Origin: Callorhinus ursinus
Taxonomy: Eukaryota > Chordata > Mammalia > Carnivora > Otariidae
DNA length: 64,000 nucleotides
Reading direction: 5' to 3'
NCBI RefSeq assembly: GCF_003265705.1
Contig: NW_020312785.1
Location: 20,198,117-20,262,116 of the forward strand
Made by a program: the position numbers and the translations under genes. Positions 1-11,353 of this stretch are shown here, one piece after another (position 1 is the first letter of the stretch; each line of letters starts with the position of its first letter). The notes beneath the pieces were generated by a model. It was not told the origin of the DNA. It saw only the letters and a list, made by a program, of their open reading frames with translations, and ran no database searches.

Positions 1-1370
1 TTACATTTTTAAGGTGGGATTGTGATTAAGTTGAGCTGGGTCTCTGCTTTATTTTTTTTTAAATGACCAGATTAGGATTTAATCACAAAATAATTTATGC
101 GTAACTGAGATTTGAAAGACTACAGCTGTTAAATATAAAATATACATTTCTGCTTCTCTTTTGTTCCATTTGCCTGAGTGCAGAAACATTTATCCATAAA
201 ACTTTGTGCTTTTGGCTTCAGGCATCTGTTTACAGTTTCTTGTCCTGGAGATATTTGAAGTGCCCAGAGGAGGGGGAAAAAGATGTGTGTGAAGGGTGGT
301 ATTAGTAAGAATGCACAGAAAGAGTGCAAAATTTGCAGACTGGTTCTGCGAGCTTAGGCCTGTTTCTTAAGATTTATTTCTACATGGAAGCCCAGAGAAA
401 CATAAACCTGCTGTTGGCTGTAGTATGATTCTAATTTTTTCAAACTACCCCTTATTGTGGAGCTAATTTCTTCCCAGCCACTAAAAATAATTACTTGCCT
501 CTTGAGCCACATATTATAGTAATAAAACAATGTAATTTACTTCTGAGGGAAAGAATTTGTATGTAGTTTTAATGCCACGTTTAACGCCTACAGTTTCGGA
601 ATCTCTATGAAGGAGTGAGGACAGTCAGCACAGGTTTCTCCATTTCTTCTGTCTCCCTCTCCCTCTCTCCCTCCTCCAACTCCTGCATGTTTTTCAGTTC
701 CCTCTAACTTCCTACCTTTTTGATGTGTACGATTATAACTATGTATAAGGCTCAGCTTTGGATCAAATGGTTACAAAATATGCAGCACCCAAAAAATGAT
801 AAAAAAAGAGTAATGCCACAGGAAAATAAAGATTGTTTCAAAAAGAAGCATTAGGCCATTGAGAAAGACTTCCCGGTCTCAGATGCAAATAAGATGTGAT
901 TCAGATGGAACTGAGTGAACAGCTTAAGGATGTGGTGATTAAAACAGCGCAGGTTTTCTGTGCTTCCCCAGCTCCCTGTGTGACCTGCACCTCCCAGCTG
1001 GCTTTGGTGACAGCTGGGATGTAAAAGCAATACACATCACATAGCTTGCATTCACACACACTGCGGTCCCAGTCCCGTATTTCAAACCTTTGGTAAAGCC
1101 ATCTTCTCAGGAACTTGGGAGTTTGTCAGGGGGTCAACTATTCAGATGACTCTGGTCTTCGGCCAGTTTCCCGCTCCCCAGGCACTGCAAACTTTCACAC
1201 AGTTCACGGTGGCCTTTATTAGACATGAGAAGCGCTACTTATTGAAACATCAAGAGTAGAATAACTGGTTTTGTATTTGCAAAGCGGAGTGAGTGTATCT
1301 GTACTTTGTCACTCAGTAGGATTACCATCATCATGATTCAGGTATTTGTGAGCATCAAGTGTGCATGCAT
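1..1370. other. Unique non-coding sequence, no gene seen
   Basis: No repeat family or coding frame is recognisable. The only compositional feature is a C/T-rich tract around 645-680. Open frames here are short and carry no family motif. Confidence 0.6.
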
Positions 1371-1429
1371 CTGCGTTTTATTTATTGATTGGTTTTTATT
1401 TGTTTACTTTTATTATTCCATTTTATTAA

Positions 1430-1764
1430 TAAGATGGCATCGTACATTTCTATAGCTCCATGTCTACTTTGATCTCCATACTTTCAATTCGTGAAAAAAC
1501 TCTCCAAGTCGTCTTTGATGTCTTTCATCAATGTTGTACAGTTTTCAGATTCCAGGTCGTTCACCTCTTCAGTGAAGTTTATTCCTCAGTATTTTATTCT
1601 TTCTGGTGCAATTGTAAATGGGATTGTTTTCTTAATTTCTTTTTGCTACTCCATTGTTGAGAGTTTTTATCCTGAATGGTTGTTGTACTTTGTCAAATGA
1701 CTTTTCTGCATCTATTGAGATAGTCATATGGTTTTTAAACCTCTCTTTTGGTTATTGTTTTTTC
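1430..1764 (-). mobile_element. Old L1 ORF2 fragment with an internal deletion
   Basis: Read on the minus strand, the block matches the reverse-transcriptase part of L1 ORF2. The plus strand shows the usual antisense landmarks: a segment reading tattttattctttctggtg near 1590 and gcatctattgagatagtcat near 1709. Between about 1660 and 1668 the sequence jumps from one landmark to another that lies roughly 300 bp further along in a complete L1, so part of ORF2 is missing. The frame is broken in several places. It is an inert remnant. Confidence 0.75.
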
Positions 1765-2040
1765 TTTAAGTTTTTATTTAAATTCCAGTTAGTTTTATTT
1801 TTAAGATTTTTTTTTAAGATTTTATTTATTCATTTGTCAGAGAGAGAGCACAAACAGGGAAGTGGCAGGCAGAGGGAGAAGCAGGCTCCCCCCATTCCCC
1901 CCGCCCCCAGCAGGGAGCTCGATGTGGGACTTGATCCCAGCATCCCAGGATCATGACCTGAGCCAAAGGGAGACACTAAAGAAACTAAATTCCAGTTAGT
2001 TAACATACAGTGTATTTTAGTTTCAGGTGTAGCGCACACG
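1765..2040 (-). mobile_element. Carnivore L1 3' UTR fragment, split by a SINE
   Basis: The flanks of the SINE at 1795-1985 join into one stretch resembling the 3' end of a carnivore L1 (aaattccagttagttaacat, then a stretch ending in tttcaggtgtag). It lies next to the ORF2 fragment in the same orientation, so both may come from one element. Its right edge is lost at about 2040. Confidence 0.6.
1795..1985 (-). mobile_element. CAN-SINE (SINEC), antisense, 16-bp TSD
   Basis: CAN-SINEs are Pol III retroposons of carnivorans. They have a tRNA-derived head, a body, a CT-rich stretch and an A-rich tail holding AATAAA, and they are mobilised by L1 proteins. Here the T-rich tail is on the left (about 1797-1832), the GA stretch follows, and the tRNA-like head on the right is worn, ending near gagccaaagggaga without a clean gcgcccc start. 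The target duplication taaattccagttagtt is perfect at 1779-1794 and 1986-2001. The insertion split an L1 3' UTR. Confidence 0.93.
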
Positions 2041-2890
2041 CCTTTTAAAACTCATTGATCCTTTCTGCTCATTTATCTGGTTGCCAAGGAAATTGGAAGG
2101 CCACTCTGGGTGCCTTAATTCACTTGCTATCAGAGTCTGTACATTATTCAAGTGCTTACTTTGCTCCCGAGTTAGTTTTATGTTCCATAAAGCCTGCTAT
2201 TTCTTGGACTGAAATTTGAAGTTTGTCTTTTTTTGTCACTTGCCTACTAAACTCCTGGGGCTGGGCAAGAATAGACCTGAAGCTTCTGCTAGTATAACAT
2301 ACAGAATCAGGCTTGTTCTCAGAGTATTTGAAGTCTTACCAGGCGCCCACTTGGTTAACTCAGACCTATGTTTCTTGCAAATGCTATCTAACTGGGAATA
2401 TTTTAACTGCCTCCAAGGGCTGCCTCTCAAATCTAATGAGCCTTGCTTGCTTTGGCCTGGCCTATAATAATCCAAAGGTATTTCGGGTACCATTTCGCTG
2501 ATGGTAATTCTGACCCACTTACTCTACAGCAACTTTTGTTGCGTGAAATGCTGCAAATATTTGAGATACACTTTACAAGGCTAGCATGTGCTTTCTTCGG
2601 CCATACTAAATGTTTTATTGTCTTAACAGTACACTTTTCTTCTGACGTGTGACCATTTGGGACGACTACAGGAAACATAGGTTTAAATACAGGTTCACAG
2701 TTTAAAAAGAACTTAAGAACATGGGAACATAGTTGATGAGAATTTATATTACACAGATCAGGATGTATTTTCTTGACCCTAAGTTATGTGTGGCAAAACA
2801 CTAAACTAACATGAATAATAAATGACACAATGTAAACCTTCTATAACTATGTCAGAAACGTCTTCTAAATATCTAAAACAGTTGCTCTGA
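2041..2890. other. Unique non-coding sequence
   Basis: No repeat or gene recognised. Several overlapping short frames exist on both strands (about 2216-2680), none with a domain or plausible splice context. Confidence 0.5.
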
Positions 2891-3135
2891 AGGGGTGGTT
2901 CTCACTTAGGAGTTGGGGGGAAAGAGGATTTCGTCCCCTGGGGGGCACTTAGCTATGTCTGGCATCATTTTTGGCTGTCATTTTTAGGAATAGTGATGTT
3001 AATGGCATCTAGCGGGCAAAGGCAAAGGGTATTGCTAAACATCTTACTGTGCCCAGCACAGAATCCACTCCACCCTCAGGAAAGAATTATCTGGCCCAAA
3101 ATGCTGATAGTGCTGAAATAAAGCACCCGTGCTCT
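2891..3135 (+). mobile_element. MER20-like hAT DNA transposon remnant
   Basis: The order of landmarks fits MER20, a non-autonomous hAT-Charlie element: ggtggttctcact at the left end, a G-rich stretch, tggcatctagcgggcaaagg near 3003, aaacatcttactgtgccca near 3037, and gaattatctggcccaaaatg near 3084. The right terminal repeat is too diverged to place exactly. No transposase is expected. Confidence 0.8.
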
Positions 3136-3937
3136 AGAGACTACATCTCACAGGAATGATATCCTTTTATGTCTTTTGGCAAAATCACTAGATTAAATTT
3201 CATTCAATGATGAAAGAAAGAGAACTTAGCCTGTAAGTCCACCACGGTATGGTAACTATGTCTATTTTCTGGCTAGCCTTTGGCCCCTTCCTCCATTGCC
3301 TATTTTCACTATATTGCAGTTATGGTATTCCTCCCACTTTTGACTCTGGTATGGCTTGACTTTTGAAACTTATATTCTGTATTTGAGAAAACATATATTC
3401 CTGTATGTAGGAAAGACATAAGATTCAAGCATGAGCATGGTAAAGTTGAAAGACAGCGGAGAGTACCTCCTAGGGCCTCTTTAGGTGTCAGGGATTTGTG
3501 ACCCACATTCTATAACCTAATATCATATTGAATAATTATTTTAGAAGCTACAAAACACCCAACTCAGCAGTGTTTGCCAATGAGCACAGTGGTAGGGGGA
3601 AACGTTTTGCATAAATAAGTTTGGTTGAGTTGATATAATTTAAAGGCTAGTAGAATGATTTTATATCGAATTCAAGTTCTAGAATTTATAGCAAAACATT
3701 ATTTTACTGTATTTGGTATCAAAAGTTTCCCATATCGATCACAGGGGGAAATGTACAAATATTAATAGTTCTAACTGAGGAGCATAAGAAAGGTTATAAA
3801 AAAATTTTTCAAAAGGAGAAAAATCTTTAATAAAATATGATACTATAAACCGTATTAAAATTCCTGTCAAAGCATCTTGCAGAGTAGATCTTTACATAGA
3901 AGAGGGAAAGAATTAGCTAAAAGTAATCTCATATTTT
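3136..3937. other. Unique AT-rich sequence
   Basis: Nothing recognisable beyond AT-rich unique DNA. Confidence 0.5.
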
Positions 3938-3949
3938 GATGTATCTTTT

Positions 3950-3981
3950 TATCTTTTTATTTTTATTATTTTTAAAAGATT

Positions 3982-4016
<35 letters not shown>

Positions 4017-4192
4017 TTTGAGAGAGAGAATGAGCAAAAGAGAGCACAAGCCAGGGGAGGGGCAGAGGGAGAGGGAGGAGCAGACTCCTCAGTGAGCAAG
4101 GAGCCCAAACTGGAACTCAGTCCCAGGACCCTGGGATCACTACCTGAGCTGAAGGCAGATGCTTAACTGCCTAAGCCACCCAGGAGCCCATC
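3950..4192 (-). mobile_element. CAN-SINE, antisense, with expanded TTTA tail
   Basis: Full-length antisense copy. The head ends in ccacccaggagccca at 4176-4190. The target duplication gatgtatctttt is at 3938-3949 and 4193-4204. Several changes in the head and body (for example ggatcactacctgag) suggest it is older than the copies at 42619 or 47080. Confidence 0.95.
3978..4019. repeat. (TTTA)n microsatellite in a SINE tail
   Basis: About ten TTTA units lie inside the antisense SINE tail, evidently expanded from the AAATAAAT motif of the element. Confidence 0.9.
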
Positions 4193-4204
4193 GATGTATC
4201 TTTT

Positions 4205-6830
4205 GAGAAGTGTGTATCTTTTGACTTAGTTGCAAGTATTTTGCTTTGTTATCAATGGTGGATTTAAACTGTATCTGGAGGAACATTTTTTTTTCCTGCT
4301 AAATGTAAATGAATTCTGTAGGTTCTTTGCTTTCACTATGTGATGAAACAAACATACACATGTAGCCTATTCTATTTGTCAGGAGCAGAATTTAGGATGT
4401 TACTAATCACGAAAGCATAGGCAACACAATTATCTCAAAAAAGACTTGAAAGTGTGAGGTGTAACAAAATTAATAGCTCACAAAAGGTAAATACATCTAC
4501 AAGCTTTTCCAAAGTTCACCTTACCTCCTTATGATATTGCCCAATTTAATTATCTCTCTTGTTCTTAAGATTTACTTCTGACTTGCTTTTGGTTATTTAT
4601 AAATCAAATTTACACTCAAAAGATGAAGATACATTACCATAAGGACATTCGAAAAAATGTGGCACAGAAAGTGAAGGCCGTCTTCAAAAAGGAACTCTAA
4701 AAAATGTTTAGAGCAGTGGGAACTTTGAGCAAGTAGAGGCCTCTTAAATGGATACTTTACAAGCAACAGCACACACTTGGATGTGTGAATTCTGATCTTT
4801 TTTTTAAGTCATGCTAGTTTGTGCCTTACAATCTTTGCTAGTGATACATTTCTTTTCTTGGGACTGTTTCTAGACTGAAGGCTGCCTGTTAGCCCACCAG
4901 TGAGCATGCTTGCATGCGTGCGCACACATACACGGAATTTAGAAAGGACACTTTAAACATAATATTGTGATGCCTTGGAAACATCCTTAGGTATTCACCC
5001 TGAAAGGGAGATGGCAGTGATTCAGACTCTATGAAAGCAGCACAATCTGATGATACAGTTTGTTTAAGACATCATTCTTTAATCAATTGAGCAGAACTTT
5101 GCATCTGAAAGTAGTATGTAAGTCTCACAACTCTAGAAGGATGAAAAACAGAACAGACACAGAAGATTTTGTCTTTAGAGTACAGATTTGTCTCTATTTT
5201 GGAAGTAATAATCTAACTATTTTCTAATTACCTAGTTCCAAAACAACTTTCCTCTTGCCTAGATGATTGAGGACTTACAGAGCATACATATTATGTCCTA
5301 AATCAAGTTTTTCTTTCTGGCAAGCGAGTCGTTGTTTTTCAATCCATAATCTTCCTTTCAGGCCCTTGTGACCCTTTTGCTTTCAGGCATCTCTCTCCCT
5401 TTCTTCTCTGTTTTAGCTCCCACCTTTCAAGTCCTCTGTTGGGTCACTCCTCCTGGGTCAACTCACTATTTGGTTGCACACTTGAATCAATTCAGGCCCT
5501 TCCATTGGAAACGAATTTTTTCCACTTCCAAGCTCCTTGTATTGTATAAACCGTGCATAGTATCAGGTGACATAAAATTATCCTGGTAAAATAGATGCTA
5601 TCTTGTTGCAGTTGTAAACCACTTCAGGCCATCTTTGTCATGTCTAACACCCATTAATTAGTCAGTGGAGCTCCCAACTTGGGTTTACTCTACCGTTTAT
5701 CTCTCTTCTTTCTGTCCGTGCCTATTCCATCTGTTTGCCACGATGGAAAATCTTTCTGTTTGCCATTATTTCCTGTGAACAATAGCACATGTCACTTGAC
5801 CTTGCCAGCACCGAGTTTTGCTGCTACTTCAGCACATTTCCATTCACATTTGTTGGCAAGCTAGGAAGAACCATGATGTTCATCCTACTGCAAATACAAA
5901 AGACTAAAGTATAAAGGTGACTCTGCATCTCATCTTTATTAACTATTGTCGTCTGGTGTTTGAAAGGAGCAAATGTAGATGTAGATTGAGGTCTTTTCTT
6001 AGCTGAGACTGAGAACAGCTTTTTGGACTCAGCAGTCCTCCCAGGCATATATTTGTATGTCTGATTTGCATTTGGAGAAGGGAGGAAGAGACAAGAGAGG
6101 AGGAAGTTTTGTGTCTGAAGCCCCAGGAAGGCCTTGGAAGCTGAGAACAAAGGAAATACATAGGACCATGGGGCATCTTATTCCTGGACAGGGTGGCAAG
6201 GAATGGTTTGAGCCCCATGAATTCAGGAATTAGAAATCTTTTCCCCGTTTCTGCGTAGCAGGGTAGACTGAAGGGAAGCCAGGGCCCGGATGGCGCCACA
6301 GTGCTGCACAGCACTAGGGACACCAGGAACCCGGCTGGAGAAGGTCATAGTCTCTGTTAAGAATCCTAAGACCAGTAAACATCCTACTGCCCCATGGACC
6401 AGGGCAAAAAGCCAGGAGAGTCTGAACCAGCACAACCAGCTAGTTTTCAACCCTCAAAACACGCAATAGCCAGAATCTCTTGGGTGCTGGGAAAAACTCT
6501 TTAAAGCCCAAGATTCCTTATAAGTAGGTAGCAGAGAGAAGCCTGTAACTCAGTTTGCAGATACGTGCCTTCATTTTAGTTGGACTGAGGGCTGAGGATG
6601 TTGAGTTTTCATGAGGAAAGAGGAAGAGAATATTGGGTACTATTACATTGGGGTGGGGGGAGAACCACCTGGGAATCTGTCAATAAGCAAATATTTAAGA
6701 TAAGAGAACATACTTTTTAAAATCTCCATTCTTCATTTCCTGTGACTTATGATTTGAAGCCAGAATCATGAGTCACAACTATTACTCTTAGTTTGGAATT
6801 AGATTTGAATTTTGAGATCCATACCTTTTC
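4205..6830. other. Long unique interval, no gene seen
   Basis: No transposon family recognised. A short alternating purine-pyrimidine tract lies at about 4905-4935. Minus-strand frames at 5824-6450 overlap in different frames and have no recognisable domain, so I do not call them genes. Confidence 0.5.
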
Positions 6831-7037
6831 TTCTTTTTTTAAAAAATATTTTATTTATTTGAGAGAGAGAGAGAACAAGTGAAAGAGAGAGCACGAGCAT
6901 GGTGAGGGGCAGAGGCAGAGGGAGAAGCAGACTCCCAGCCAAGCAGGGAGACCAATGTGGGGCTCGATCCCAGGACCCTGGGATCATGACCTGAGCTGAA
7001 AGCAGATGCTTAACCGACTGAGCCACCCAGGCGCCCC
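6831..7037 (-). mobile_element. CAN-SINE, antisense
   Basis: Complete from T-rich tail to the head ending gccacccaggcgcccc. I could not identify a convincing target duplication, so the left edge is approximate. Confidence 0.93.
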
Positions 7038-8053
7038 TCTGGAGTGAAGAAGGAGGCCCTCCAGGAGTGAAGACAGTGAGCCCCTGGCAGCAGGGTATTT
7101 GCTGGGTCTAGTTCCAAGTACCTTTGGGATGCAGGTTTGGCTGTTCCACAGCAAATAGTTTCAGATCACCAAGATCTTTCAGATGACTGAGATGTACAAA
7201 TTAAACACTGTACCCAGGGGCAAAACAAAACAAAACAAAACAAAAAAAACCAAACACAACAGCCAAACACATACCAGGAGTTTAACTTTTAAACAGGGAA
7301 CCCCCAAGCTGTTTTAGCAAAGCACTTAAAAAAAAAAAAAATCACTGGGAAGTTTGGTCAACTATGTAGAGAAAAATTCTGTTTCATCTTTTTCTTATAT
7401 TATGGATACGAACAACTAAATAACTAATTCATTTTAGAACATTTCCAGTGGTGCTCGGACCTTGTATAAATGCTAAATTTCCTAAATTCACACAAAAGTC
7501 CCATAAAACTGATGAAATATTTTGTTCCAATAAATGTTTCCAAGACTAGCCCAAAACATTCTCTTCAAAGTTATAGATGGCATTTTTGCATGCTTAGTTT
7601 GATTTATAATAATTGAAAATATTTGCTTTTTAAAATTTGAGTGGACTAGAAACTCAGAGGAACAACTCATTAGTCTTTTCTCTCAGAATGACTGTAAGAT
7701 TCTATGAAAATATAAGAACTATCTTAGCATAACCAAATAGTTAAAATGGCTTTAAGAACTAACTTCCAAGCCCGTGTTTATATCATGTTGTAATACTAGG
7801 TAGAAACAATGTTAACACATTACAGTGGGTAAAGGAATAAAATTACTGAAAGGTGAGTGTTTGAATTGGGCTTTTTCACTCATAAGAAGCAGAAACTAGC
7901 CCAAAGTCGTTTCATTTAAGTGAGAGAAAGAGGTCTCCCTGGAATCCAGATAAAACTGAACGCTGAAGCAACAGGACTGATTAATCAGCCCCTTCTCTCC
8001 AAACAGATTCCTTCTCTCTCAAGTTGCCTCTCTTTCAAGGACCATGTTTTTCT
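7038..8053. other. Unique sequence with small A-rich repeats
   Basis: A (CAAAA)n run lies at about 7217-7253 and an A-run at about 7328-7341. The rest is unique AT-rich DNA. Confidence 0.6.
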
Positions 8054-8067
8054 GCACGTTGCTTCTT
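8054..8067. repeat. L1 target-site duplication, left copy
   Basis: gcacgttgcttctt matches 9559-9572 exactly. On the minus strand the right-hand junction reads att|aagaag, close to the L1 endonuclease preference TT|AAAA. Confidence 0.95.
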
Positions 8068-8083
8068 CTTTTTTTTTTTTTTT

Positions 8084-8272
8084 CCAATTTTATAGCTTTA
8101 TTTATATGAGAAATAATTTCTTCTACTCTGTCTTTGACATGTACCCATTAAACATTGAAATAATTGAAAATAGATTTTATTTTGCATATCTTTGTTGGAA
8201 TTATAAAGGTAACATGCAATTAAAATTAGATCCATTAACTTTCAAATATTAGATTTTTTTTCCTTCCCTGAA
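8084..8272 (-). other. 3'-transduced sequence carried by the L1
   Basis: This AT-rich block lies between the L1 tail and the outer poly-A, inside the target duplication. It has its own AATAAA (minus strand, 8102-8097), 13 nt before the outer poly-A, as expected when transcription passes the weak L1 signal and uses a genomic one downstream. It is probably unique DNA copied from the source locus. Confidence 0.88.
8097..8102 (-). promoter_or_regulatory. Polyadenylation signal of the transduced tail
   Basis: TTTATT on the plus strand (AATAAA on the minus strand), followed after 13 nt by a 15-nt A tract. Confidence 0.85.
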
Positions 8273-8292
8273 TTTTTATTTTTATTTTTTTT

Positions 8293-8749
8293 AATAATTG
8301 TTTATTGTTATGTTAATCACCATACATTACATCATTAGTTTTTGATGTAGTGTTCCATGATTCATTGTTTGTGCGTAACACCCAGTGCTCCACGCAGAAC
8401 GTGCCCTCTTTAATACCCATCACCAGGCTAACCCATCCCCCCACCCCCCTCCCCTCTAGAACCCTCAGTTTGTTTTTCAGAGTCCATCGTCTCTCATGGT
8501 TCATCTCCCCCCTCCGAGTTACTCCCTGTCATTCTTCCCCTCCTGCTATCTTCTTCTTCTTCTTTTTTTCTTAACATATATCGCATTATTTGTTTCAGAA
8601 GTACAGATCCGTGATTCATCAGTCTTGTACAATTCACAGCGCTCACCATAGCACATACCCTCCCCAATGTCTGTCACCCAGCCACCCCATCCCTCCCACC
8701 CCCCACCACTCCAGCAACCCTCAGTTTGTTTCCTGAGATTAAGAATTTC
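8293..8749 (-). other. L1 3' UTR with two related modules
   Basis: Two segments share a similar order of motifs on the plus strand: ...gattcat...caca/cccagtgctc...accc-rich...aaccctcagtttgttt, at about 8350-8480 and about 8610-8735. The second lies next to the ORF2 stop. Both are C-rich on the plus strand (G-rich in the transcript). Confidence 0.7.
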
Positions 8750-9548
8750 TCATATCAGTGAGGTCATATGATACATGTCTTTCTCTGATTGACTTATTTC
8801 ACTCAGCATAACACCCTCCAGTTCCATCCACGTCGTTGCAAATGGCAAGAGCTCATTCCTTTTGATGGCTGCATAATATTCCATTGTGTATATATACCAC
8901 ATCTTCTTTATCCATTCATCTGTCGATGGACATCTTGGCTCTTTCCACAGTTTGGCTATTGTGGACATTGCTGCTGTAAACATTGGGGTGCACGTACCCC
9001 TTCGGATCCCTACATTTGTATCTTTGTGGTAAATACCCAGTAGTGCAATTGCTGGATCGTATGGTAGCTCTATTTTCAACTGTTTGAGGAACCTCCATAC
9101 TGTTTTCCAGAGTGGCTGCACCAGCTTGCATTCCCACCAACAGTGTAGGAGGGTTCCCCTTTCTCCACATCCCCGCCGACATCTGTCGTTTCCTGACTTG
9201 TTAATTTTAGCCATTCTGACTGCTGTGAGGTGATACCTCATTGTGGTTTTCATTTGGATTTCCCTGATGCTGAATTAGTGTTGAGCATTTTTTCATGTGT
9301 CTGTTGGCCATTTGGATGTCTTCTTTGGAAAAATGTCTGTTCATGTCTTCTGCCCATTTCTTGATTGGATTATTTGTTCTTTGGGTGTTGAGTTTGATAA
9401 GTTCTTTATAGATTTTGGATGCTAGCCCTTTATCTGATATGTCATTTGCAAATATTTTCTCCCATTCTGTCGGTTGTCTTTTGGTTTTGTTGACTATTTC
9501 TTTTGCTGTGCAAAAGCTTTTTATCTTAATGAAATCCCAATAGTTCAT
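8750..9548 (-). pseudogene. L1 ORF2 C-terminal remnant
   Basis: Codes for the ORF2p end after the reverse transcriptase, including the cysteine-rich segment (residues such as [20 protein letters not shown]) and the conserved stretch KKMWYIYTMEYYAAIKRNE. A small indel between about 9207 and 9253 shifts the frame, so it appears as two overlapping frames, 9207-9548 and 8750-9253. The endonuclease and most of the reverse transcriptase are absent, so it cannot be active. Confidence 0.95.
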
Positions 9549-9558
9549 TTTTGCCCTG

Positions 9559-9572
9559 GCACGTTGCTTCTT
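9559..9572. repeat. L1 target-site duplication, right copy
   Basis: Exact copy of 8054-8067. Confidence 0.95.
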
Positions 9573-10010
9573 AATCTGCTTCTATTCAAGTTCTCTCTCT
9601 ATCCCAACTGGCTTCTTCTGCCTTTTTTTTTGTTGTTAAGCAGAGCCTCAGATTGCTGCCCAGGCTTTGATCTTGCTTGGCCCCAGGCTCAAATGCAAAC
9701 AGTTAATCGGTCAATTGGTCACAACCCTCTGAGTGTCCTAGAATTAATTCCTAAGGAGAATCTGACTGGCCAGGCCAGGTGAAAAATGGCAATTTGAGCC
9801 TCTAAGACCACCCAGTATTATTAAGAGGACAACTGTGTTTTCTACCTTTCCATCTTTTCTACACAAGGTTGACACAGCTTCTATCATGTGTGTGAAGATG
9901 GAAAGGTGGATAGAAGATGGAAATGAAAATTGAAATATTATTTGTGGGAGACACCAACCAAATGCTGGACATCATCCTCCAGGATCCTAAACAGGATTAA
10001 CTTCTAAAAG
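9573..10010. other. Unique sequence
   Basis: No repeat or gene recognised. Confidence 0.5.
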
Positions 10011-10011
10011 C

Positions 10012-10145
10012 ATTCATTCATCCATCCATCCATTCATTCATTCATTCGTCCATGCATCCATTCATTCCAGCTTTCAGTTACCTATCAAGTATTTATTACA
10101 TGTCTAATATGTGCTGGACATTGTGTTAGGTGTGGAATTGCCTCT
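10012..10145 (-). mobile_element. L2 3'-end remnant with CATT/CATC repeat
   Basis: A run of CATT and CATC units (10012-10068) leads into aagtatttattacatgtctaatatgtgctggacattgtg. This is the antisense arrangement of an L2 3' terminus, where the tetramer run is the terminal tail. Confidence 0.6.
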
Positions 10146-10914
10146 CATCTCTAGGCCATTTAGAATTGGTTCTACACAATTTAGTACTTAAGAGATATAA
10201 GGCAGTATATTTCTGATTCCTGATTGCTAGTCTTGTACCTATAACTGGACTGTTTGTTTCTCATGGGCATGGGCTACCATAATTTGTATTCTAACACAAG
10301 CTGAGTGTATATCTAATAAACAGGAAAACTCCTGTACTGGCTCTTTATCTATGTTCTTCTTTGCCATCTTGCTTTCAAGATTAAAACCTTCAGAAAAATA
10401 GGGTTTAAATATTGCTGAAAAGAAAGTCTCATTACAGTTCCTTAGAGGAGTAACTCTCTCTACTTTCTCTCTTTTCTCTTCCCTTTCTAGAAAAATTTTC
10501 TAGAAAAATTTTGTCTTTCCCTGTTTTGAGGTCTGCAATGAAGAATACTATTTTAGTAAAGGTAATATAGTATTCTATCTTGAATTTGACTTTAAAAAAT
10601 TATGTCAAATTTTATTTGACTTTGGAAGAATTTATTCTGATCTTAGAAAAATTATCATAATTTTTTGTACCATTCTATAGAAAATGGCATTTGGGAAGTT
10701 TTTTTTGCACATAATGTTTATCTAAAGCCTCTTCATGGATATTTTCTTTCTCTTCATCCTGAGGAGACATCTCTGTGGACATTATGCTTGGTATAAAGGA
10801 GGTATGGAATGGCATGGGGAGAGGGCCAACTACAGAGGGTAAAGTCCTGAGGCCAATTGTTAAATTTACAAATCACAACAAGTATTATCCAAGTTATGGT
10901 TTCATCCATGACTG
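10146..10914. other. Unique sequence with a 14-bp direct repeat
   Basis: ctagaaaaatttt occurs twice in tandem at about 10487-10512, after a CT-rich tract (10453-10490). No other feature seen. Confidence 0.55.
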
Positions 10915-11045
10915 AAGCTGTTTATTCATCAAATACATATTGAGCATCTGTTGTGTCTTAAGCACTGTTCTGGGGATATAGTAGTGACTGAGACAGAAAA
11001 AAGTTATTTTCCTCATGGAACTCATCTTCTAGAAGGTGAAATTCT
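10915..11045 (-). mobile_element. L2 3'-end remnant
   Basis: tattgagcatctgttgtgt, then ctgttctggggatatagtag and catggaactcatcttctag, are the antisense L2 3' landmarks in the correct order. Confidence 0.7.
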
Positions 11046-11161
11046 GAAGCTTTTCAGAAGAATATATGACATATTTTAATGGCTAGTCCAAAACAAGACT
11101 CAGTTTTAAAAAAACTGCATAGTCATCCTCACATGGATGTTTAACATCTGATCTTTTTTTT

Positions 11162-11340
11162 TTTTTTAAGATTTTGTTTATTAAATAAATAAAGAGAGAG
11201 AAAGCACCAGCCAGGGGAGGGGCAGAGAAGCAGACTCCCCACTGAGCAGGGAGCCTGATGTGGGACTCCATCCCAGGACTCAGAGATCATGATCTGAGCA
11301 GAAGGCAGATGCTTAACCGACTGAAGCACCCAGGTGCCCC
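11162..11340 (-). mobile_element. CAN-SINE, antisense
   Basis: The duplication tgatctttttttt is at about 11149-11161 and 11341-11353. The body is shortened relative to other copies (about 179 bp), with a small deletion in the purine-rich segment, and the head reads ctgaagcacccaggtgcccc. Confidence 0.93.
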
Positions 11341-11353
11341 TGATCTTTTTTTT

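Larger units (their letters stand above)
8068..9558 (-). mobile_element. Young 5'-truncated L1 with 3' transduction
   Basis: One insertion, read on the minus strand from 9558 to 8068. It begins inside ORF2 at the segment coding for [12 protein letters not shown], runs to the ORF2 stop near 8750, then a 3' UTR of about 457 nt with its own AATAAA (8306-8301) and A-rich tail (8292-8273). About 189 nt of non-L1 sequence follows, then a second poly-A (8083-8069). The flanking 14-bp duplication encloses everything, so L1 and extra sequence arrived together. Confidence 0.95.

Noticed and set aside
5824..6450. Chain of minus-strand frames of 75-126 residues as a gene
   Set aside because: They overlap in different frames, show no domain or splice signals, and have low-complexity translations.
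8750..9548. Two overlapping minus-strand open frames of 167 and 113 residues
   Set aside because: They are the frameshifted C-terminus of L1 ORF2, not a host gene.
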